Origin: an uncultured bacterium
Lineage (GTDB): Bacteria > Patescibacteriota > Patescibacteriia > Patescibacteriales > UBA12465
NCBI GenBank assembly: GCA_937983635.1
Contig: CALJZR010000043.1
Location: 1-5,303 of the forward strand
Length of the DNA stretch: 5,303 nucleotides
Reading direction: 5' to 3'
A program made the translations under genes and the position numbers. The notes beneath the pieces are model-generated. The model did no database searches, had not been told where the DNA came from, and saw nothing but the letters and a program-made list of their open reading frames with translations. Shown piece after piece: positions 1 through 3,811 of this stretch (position 1 is the first letter of the stretch; every line of letters starts with the position of its first letter).

Positions 1-1115
1 GCTATGACGGTTCTAATTGGGTAAGTAATGGCAATATTTTCAATAACGGCACTAACGTCGGCATTGGCACCACTACGCCAGCACAAAAATTTAGTGTTGG
101 TAATACCGCTTCTGAGTATATCCAGTCTTATGGCGGCTTTATTGGCCACCCCAATGCTAATATTGGTGGCACCGGTGATGCTGCCTATTTCCCGGAAGGC
201 ATTTATAGCGCAAAATTGAACTGGTTGTACGGAGGAATTAATATGAATAATGGCAACCTCTCTGGTGCCGGGTCGGGAACTTTTAGTGGTAATGTCGGTA
301 TTGGCACCACTAATATCGCGACCTATCGCCTCAATGTTATCGGTACCTCTAATCTCGGCGGTAATGTTACTGCTACTGGCACCGTCGCCTTTACTGGCGT
401 TGTCTTTGCCGGCGGCGGCAACCGTATGATTACGGTAGATAATGCCGGCGTCTTAGGAGCGGCAGCCCTGCCGGCTTCCTTACCTTCTGGCACTACTGGC
501 CATACCCTTCGTTATGACGGTTCTAATTGGGTGAGTAATGGCAATATTTATAACAATGGCACTAATATTGGTATCGGCACTACTAGCCCGGGGGCGAAGT
601 TACACGTTGTTGGCAACGCTATTATTAGTAGTAGTTTAACTATGGGCGGTGATGTTAATATGGGCGGCAATAATATTACCAATTTAAATAAGTTAACAGT
701 CAATACTATCGATCCGCTCTATAATATCCAAGGCGTTAATTATTCCACTTTTGCTTCCGCTATCGTCGGCGGGGTGAAAGAAGAATATGTTGGTACTATT
801 AAAGTGACACGGGCTGTTTCTGGGGGCGGGGAAGAATATGAGGCGGTAGTTAATTTTGATACCCTTGCTAAGGGCAGTGACCTTTGGGTCTGGCGTCAGG
901 TTGTTGATTTTAGCCCGGAAAACGTCCAGGTAAATATTACTCCTTATGGCGGTTTTGCCTCAGCTTATTATCAAATTAAGGGGAATAAATTAATTTTCCG
1001 TTCCGATCGTCCCGCGGACTTATCCTATCGTTTGGTGGGCAAGCGCTTAGATTGGCGCCAGTGGCCGACTAAGGCTTTGGACCAGCGGGAAGAGGCAGGG
1101 TTCAAAATTGATTGA
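1..1115 (+). CDS. Modular tail-fibre-like surface protein, C-terminal part (5' end outside window)
   Basis: The reading frame is open from the first complete codon (base 3) to TGA at 1113-1115, immediately followed by an in-frame TAG. The start lies upstream of the window, so an internal ATG such as 216 is not the real start. The protein has three modules of the NxGIGTT...KLxVxG type, at about 54-104, 291-347 and 564-617. Such modules are common in phage tail fibres and in secreted fibrous proteins of Bacteroidetes and CPR bacteria. Between them lies a Gly/Asn/Thr-rich beta-type repeat containing the GGGNRMITVDNAGVLGAAA motif (about 411-467), which recurs twice in the gene at 3722. From about 690 the composition changes to a more globular, charged, aromatic-rich C-terminal domain with IDPLY, GGVKEEYVG, GSDLWVW, SYRLVGKRLDW motifs. 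No peptidase S74 (intramolecular chaperone) signature was recognised. Probable role: extracellular fibre or adhesin; this is inferred from architecture only. Confidence 0.85.
   Translation, partial: YDGSNWVSNGNIFNNGTNVGIGTTTPAQKFSVGNTASEYIQSYGGFIGHPNANIGGTGDAAYFPEGIYSAKLNWLYGGINMNNGNLSGAGSGTFSGNVGIGTTNIATYRLNVIGTSNLGGNVTATGTVAFTGVVFAGGGNRMITVDNAGVLGAAALPASLPSGTTGHTLRYDGSNWVSNGNIYNNGTNIGIGTTSPGAKLHVVGNAIISSSLTMGGDVNMGGNNITNLNKLTVNTIDPLYNIQGVNYSTFASAIVGGVKEEYVGTIKVTRAVSGGGEEYEAVVNFDTLAKGSDLWVWRQVVDFSPENVQVNITPYGGFASAYYQIKGNKLIFRSDRPADLSYRLVGKRLDWRQWPTKALDQREEAGFKID
3..80 (+). repeat. Fibre module repeat a, copy 1 (YDGSNWVSNGNI...GIGTT)
   Basis: This 26-codon block starting YDGSNWVSNGNI recurs at 513-590, 510 bp (170 codons) downstream in the same frame. 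23 of 26 residues are identical (differences F/Y, V/I, T/S), with scattered synonymous changes. It joins a 'response to reading' type linker to a GIGTT module. Confidence 0.85.
324..473 (+). repeat. Fibre module repeat b, copy in gene 1
   Basis: A 50-codon module beginning YRLNVIGTSNLGGN and ending in NAGVLGAAALP. It aligns without gaps to 4808-4957 in the downstream gene, with 39 of 50 residues identical. The central GGGNRMITVDNAGVLGAAA stretch is invariant in all three copies in the window. Confidence 0.9.
513..590 (+). repeat. Fibre module repeat a, copy 2
   Basis: Second copy of the 26-codon block at 3-80, in the same frame, ending in GIGTTSP. It is preceded by SGTTGHTLRYDGSNW, the usual approach sequence of this module type. 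Confidence 0.85.
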
Positions 1116-1140
1116 TAGAGTTAAAAATTTGCGTTATAAT
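1112..1140 (+). promoter_or_regulatory. Sigma70-type promoter of the cupredoxin gene
   Basis: The -35 box TTGATA (1112-1117) and -10 box TATAAT (1135-1140) are separated by exactly 17 bp. The -35 overlaps the TGA stop of the upstream gene. The expected transcription start near 1147 gives a leader of about 145 nt before the ATG at 1292. A second TATAAT at 1161-1166 has no -35 at a proper distance. Confidence 0.75.
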
Positions 1141-1291
1141 ATAGTTATTAAATTAGTCTTTATAATTTGGATGCTTTGTCCGCTGGTTCCGATTTCTTAA
1201 ATTTTTATTTAGGTAATTGGTTCAGGCAATCATCCGTTAATAAATTGGTGGCGCTGGTTGACTTATCTTCTGGCGGCTCCAAGCAAAAAAT
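1141..1291 (+). other. Long leader / intergenic stretch upstream of the cupredoxin gene
   Basis: No recognised gene or RNA lies here. The first 30 bases are AT-rich; from about 1167 the composition becomes more balanced. A TTG-initiated frame runs from 1167 across the leader and 103 bases into the cupredoxin gene, but has no ribosome binding site and no family resemblance. The sequence just before ATG 1292 (AAGCAAAAAAT) carries no Shine-Dalgarno motif. No clear terminator for the preceding gene was found, so read-through from it is possible. Confidence 0.5.
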
Positions 1292-1981
1292 ATGGACAAC
1301 ACAAACAAGCCGGCGGGCGAGTCCAAGAACAAAAAGCTTTTCGTTATTTTGGGCTTGGTTCTCGTCGTCGCCATCATCGTCGTTGCGGCCGTGATGAGCC
1401 AAAAGAAGAGCGGTGAGAATTCCCCGGCTCTCGAAAACAACGTTGACACTAACAGTGCTGACGTTCCTACCGATACTCAGCCCTACGTACCAGCTGGCGC
1501 CACTGCTGATGAGAATGGTGAAATTGCCATGCCGGAAGTTTTGAAGGATGCCACTGTTGCGGTTGTTGGTGCTAATCCGATTACTGCTGACGGCACTGTT
1601 GTGACCACTGAAGGCGTTCCGGTAAATAACGCCGCGGTGCCGATGTCTCCGGAAGCACCGAAGCAGACTCCTCCGGTTGCCCCTAGCCAACTTTCTGCCA
1701 GCACTATTAAGCTTGAGGTTTCTTCTGCCGGCTGGAAGCCAGCGGAAATTTCCGTTAAGGCTGGCGCTCCTGTCACCTTAGCCATCACTTCTGGCGATGA
1801 CTATACTCATGTGTTTATGTTTGATGACCCTTCTTTATCCGCAGTAGCCGTGGGCGTTTCTCCTCGTGAGACTCGCGCTATCACTTTTAATGCTCCGGAA
1901 AAAGCTGGTGAATATGCTTTCCATTGCGACGTCCCTGGCCATGCCGCTCGCGGCGAGGTTGGTAAGATGATCGTGAAGTAA
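1292..1981 (+). CDS. Membrane-anchored cupredoxin (plastocyanin-like) domain protein
   Basis: A 229-residue protein in three parts. A short basic N-terminus leads into a hydrophobic segment (about residues 16-35), which acts as an uncleaved anchor or signal. Residues 37-135 form an Ala/Pro/Thr-rich, probably unstructured linker. Residues 139-229 form a cupredoxin fold typical of the plastocyanin/azurin superfamily (GWKPAEISVKAG entry strands, TFNAPEKAGEYAFHC exit). Predicted copper ligands are His173 (in DYTHVF), Cys212 and His217 (in HCDVPGH). The axial Met expected four residues after the second His is Glu222 (RGEVGK); Met226 falls where plastocyanins have a strand residue. The domain should sit outside the cytoplasmic membrane and bind copper for electron transfer or copper handling; the partner is unknown. 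The next in-frame stop upstream is at 1259-1261 and ATG 1292 is the only ATG start after it. Its own promoter is at 1112-1140 and its terminator at 2003-2040, so it is probably monocistronic. Confidence 0.9.
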   Translation: MDNTNKPAGESKNKKLFVILGLVLVVAIIVVAAVMSQKKSGENSPALENNVDTNSADVPTDTQPYVPAGATADENGEIAMPEVLKDATVAVVGANPITADGTVVTTEGVPVNNAAVPMSPEAPKQTPPVAPSQLSASTIKLEVSSAGWKPAEISVKAGAPVTLAITSGDDYTHVFMFDDPSLSAVAVGVSPRETRAITFNAPEKAGEYAFHCDVPGHAARGEVGKMIVK

Positions 1982-2002
1982 TTGGAAGCTAATTAGACTT
2001 TT

Positions 2003-2040
2003 AAAACAGCCATCCTCGGAATCGGATGGCTGTTTTTTTA
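2003..2040 (+). terminator. Intrinsic (rho-independent) terminator after the cupredoxin gene
   Basis: AAAACAGCCATCC (2003-2015) pairs perfectly with GGATGGCTGTTTT (2024-2036) around an 8-base loop. It is followed by a T run that continues, interrupted by one A, to 2047. It starts 22 bases after the TAA stop. The hairpin is nearly symmetric, but genes continue on the + strand, so it acts mainly to end the cupredoxin transcript. Confidence 0.93.
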
Positions 2041-2051
2041 TTTTTTTCTAT

Positions 2052-2080
2052 TAGACAGAAAACTTATTTTATATTAAAAT
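2052..2080 (+). promoter_or_regulatory. Sigma70-type promoter of the 510-residue membrane protein gene
   Basis: A -35-like TAGACA (2052-2057) and a -10-like TAAAAT (2075-2080) are separated by 17 bp, directly after the terminator's T tract. The expected transcription start near 2087 leaves a leader of about 30 nt before ATG 2117. Confidence 0.65.
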
Positions 2081-2116
2081 AATGATAGGAATTAGCCTAT
2101 TTTTATTCTTATTATT

Positions 2117-3649
2117 ATGGTTAAGAAAAAAAGTGCCAAGTCTAAAATCGCTTGGTGGAATCGTCGCTTGCCCTTGAAATTTTTCTGGCCTTTATTTGTC
2201 GTTTTAGCGATTTTTTTTGCCCTTTCTATTTTTAATATTTTTTCCATTTATCAGGTGCGCCGGGAAATGCTCCAAGATATTTCTGATATCAAGGAAGTAA
2301 TTGGCGTGGCCTCAGCCGGAGCTATTTCTGATTATCGAGTCACTCGAAATTTACAGTTGAGTCCGGATTTGGTTATGGAAGAATCGCTGATTGCGACTGA
2401 TACCGAGGGTCTGGAGCTTAACGGTATGGTTGACCCTAATGCTTTCACGCCCCCCGCTTCCGAGGAGTTGTTAAATGGCACGATGGCTAGTTTTGGTGAT
2501 AGTTTTTCGGGTATGGCTTATATAGATTCATCCCAGACTAATATGTTTTGGGATGAGGTGATGACGGCCTTTACTTTTCCTCCTTTATACGAAGTTAAAA
2601 AACAATCTGATTGCTCTGAGCCAGATTGTGGTTTATCTCGCGCCAATATTGATCTTCAGTCTGTTTGCTTGCGGGCGGGTTGTTTACGTAAGACTGAAGA
2701 TTTACGTTTATTTTTTAACAATAAAGAGCTGAGATTGCCGCCGGCTTTAAGCGGGCAGACTTTAAGCAGTATTACTTTATTTGGACTAGAAAATTCTTGG
2801 CTGATTGGTTTAGTTAGCGGTCCAGCTAGCTCTGAACGCGGCTGGGTTTATCGTTTTGACGGTTTAGCTTTTTCCCCTTTAATTACTAATGAGACCGAGT
2901 TCCAGATTAAGCCGCGCTTTGAACGCGGGGGAGGGCATATTGCTTTTGGCGGCGATGATGATGATTTTTTAGCTCTTTATTCCGGTTATGATGGCAGTGC
3001 TTTCCGTTTCCGAGGTAATAGCCGGGAAGATATCAGTCGTTTCTTCGGGCTACGCGTTACTGATGGTGGTTTCCGGGCTCAGATTTTAAAGATGGGGACG
3101 GGGCAGAATTCTACTTTTTATATTTGTAGTGTTACTGAAAATAAGCCTAAGGTGATAAAAATTTGGGCTAAAGACGATTTAAATAGTGGCGGGGCCTTAG
3201 ATTTTTCACCCTCATTTTTTCGAGGAGAGCTGAGTTCCGATAGTATTTTGTGCGCCATTAGTGATGTGTCTAAGAGGGAACTATCTATTTCTTCTCATAG
3301 GTCTGGCGCCTATTCTTTATGGCGGGCGAAGGATAATGGTTTTGATAACAGCATTACTCGTCAGGTTACTTCTGTTAACCTTAATCGGAAAAGTGAAGAA
3401 AAGATTCGGGCGGCAGTTTTAGCTGACGTAGGCGCTGAATTTATTGGTAATTATTCGGGGGGAGATATTAGTTTTTATCTAGCTAATCAGAGGGATGTTT
3501 TTGAAGGCGCCCCCGCTTTTCTTTGGCACGGTTTTGAGTCTGTTGGTAATGAGCTTTATTGGCGGATTGTGGCTCATCCTTCCTCTAATCCTTATTATTC
3601 TCCTTGGTTTGACCATATTAATCGTTTGGACTATTTGTTTGTAGAATAG
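2117..3649 (+). CDS. Single-pass membrane-anchored protein with large extracytoplasmic domain, function unknown
   Basis: A 510-residue protein I cannot assign to a named family. It has a Lys/Arg-rich N-terminus (residues 1-21), one strongly hydrophobic helix (about 22-45) and a short charged, possibly helical stalk (46-62). The remaining 440 or so residues should lie outside the cytoplasmic membrane (positive-inside rule). A cysteine cluster C166-x4-C171-x12-C184-x4-C189 could form disulfides or bind a metal. From about 217 on, short beta-strand-like stretches alternate with polar turns (SWLIGLVSG, RGWVYRFDG, GHIAFGGDDDDF, FYICSV, SILCAI, GAYSLWRA), which suggests a beta-propeller-like fold; this is inference. 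GGDDDD (278-283) is a possible calcium-binding or flexible turn. The C-terminus is aromatic-rich (NPYYSPWFDH). ATG 2117 is chosen because the basic-plus-hydrophobic N-terminus follows it directly. No Shine-Dalgarno precedes it. T-rich runs (eight T at 2211-2218) lie in the helix-coding part. Confidence 0.85.
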   Translation: MVKKKSAKSKIAWWNRRLPLKFFWPLFVVLAIFFALSIFNIFSIYQVRREMLQDISDIKEVIGVASAGAISDYRVTRNLQLSPDLVMEESLIATDTEGLELNGMVDPNAFTPPASEELLNGTMASFGDSFSGMAYIDSSQTNMFWDEVMTAFTFPPLYEVKKQSDCSEPDCGLSRANIDLQSVCLRAGCLRKTEDLRLFFNNKELRLPPALSGQTLSSITLFGLENSWLIGLVSGPASSERGWVYRFDGLAFSPLITNETEFQIKPRFERGGGHIAFGGDDDDFLALYSGYDGSAFRFRGNSREDISRFFGLRVTDGGFRAQILKMGTGQNSTFYICSVTENKPKVIKIWAKDDLNSGGALDFSPSFFRGELSSDSILCAISDVSKRELSISSHRSGAYSLWRAKDNGFDNSITRQVTSVNLNRKSEEKIRAAVLADVGAEFIGNYSGGDISFYLANQRDVFEGAPAFLWHGFESVGNELYWRIVAHPSSNPYYSPWFDHINRLDYLFVE

Positions 3650-3660
3650 GTCGCTTATCT

Positions 3661-3690
3661 CTGTTATATCTTTTTTAAAAATGCTATAAT
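3661..3690 (+). promoter_or_regulatory. Extended -10 promoter of the downstream fibre-like gene
   Basis: TATAAT (3685-3690) is preceded by TGC (3682-3684), forming an extended -10 (TGnTATAAT). The best -35 is the weak CTGTTA (3661-3666) at 18 bp spacing. A transcription start near 3697 would give a leader of about 25 nt. No terminator was seen between the stop at 3649 and this promoter, so read-through from the upstream gene may add to expression. Confidence 0.65.
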
Positions 3691-3721
3691 TAATTATGTA
3701 CGAAATAATTATTTAAAAATT

Positions 3722-3811
3722 ATGTTTGCCTCAAAAAGCAAATTTTTTGCTTATTATTCAATTTTTTCAATCCTTGCTCTCAGCTTCTATCCGCTCGCTC
3801 AAGTGCAGGCT
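3722..3811 (+). other. Sec signal peptide of the fibre-like protein
   Basis: This covers 30 codons with a positively charged start (Lys5, Lys7), a Phe/Tyr/Ile/Leu-rich core and a Pro before the cleavage region. The likely signal peptidase I site is after Ala30 (Val at -3, Ala at -1). No lipobox Cys is present, so it is not a lipoprotein. Confidence 0.8.

Noticed and set aside
28..219. 63-codon + strand frame starting at ATG 28
   Set aside because: It lies wholly inside gene 1 in another frame. Gene 1's frame shows clear repeated protein motifs across the same bases, so this is a shadow.
1167..1394. 75-codon TTG-initiated frame bridging the leader and the cupredoxin start
   Set aside because: It has no ribosome binding site and no family resemblance, it overlaps the real gene by 103 bases, and its end (Ser/Arg-rich) is typical of an out-of-frame read.
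1205..1788. Minus-strand frames opposite the cupredoxin gene (1205-1690, 1237-1449, 1483-1788)
   Set aside because: They are antisense shadows. The + strand encodes a recognisable cupredoxin with its ligand residues, and the minus-strand products have low-complexity, unfamiliar sequence.
2085..2100. Small inverted repeat ATAGG...CCTAT at the predicted transcription start of the 2117 gene
   Set aside because: A five-base stem with a six-base loop in AT-rich DNA is expected by chance, and no second copy or operator partner was seen.
2082..2177. 31-residue hydrophobic frame (MIGISLFLFLLLW...) overlapping the start of the 510-residue protein gene
   Set aside because: Its ATG lies upstream of the transcription start predicted from the 2052-2080 promoter, and AT-rich DNA easily yields Leu/Phe/Ile strings. 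It would only be worth revisiting if transcripts begin earlier.
2211..2218. Run of eight T in the membrane-helix coding part of the 2117 gene as a phase-variation tract
   Set aside because: The run is short and encodes Ile-Phe-Phe within a natural transmembrane helix. There is no sign of an alternative frame or of frameshifted copies.
3686..3697. 12-base perfect palindrome ATAATTAATTAT overlapping the -10 of the 3722 gene
   Set aside because: It consists only of A and T in a very AT-rich spacer, so chance is likely. It is not repeated at the other promoters, so an operator cannot be argued.
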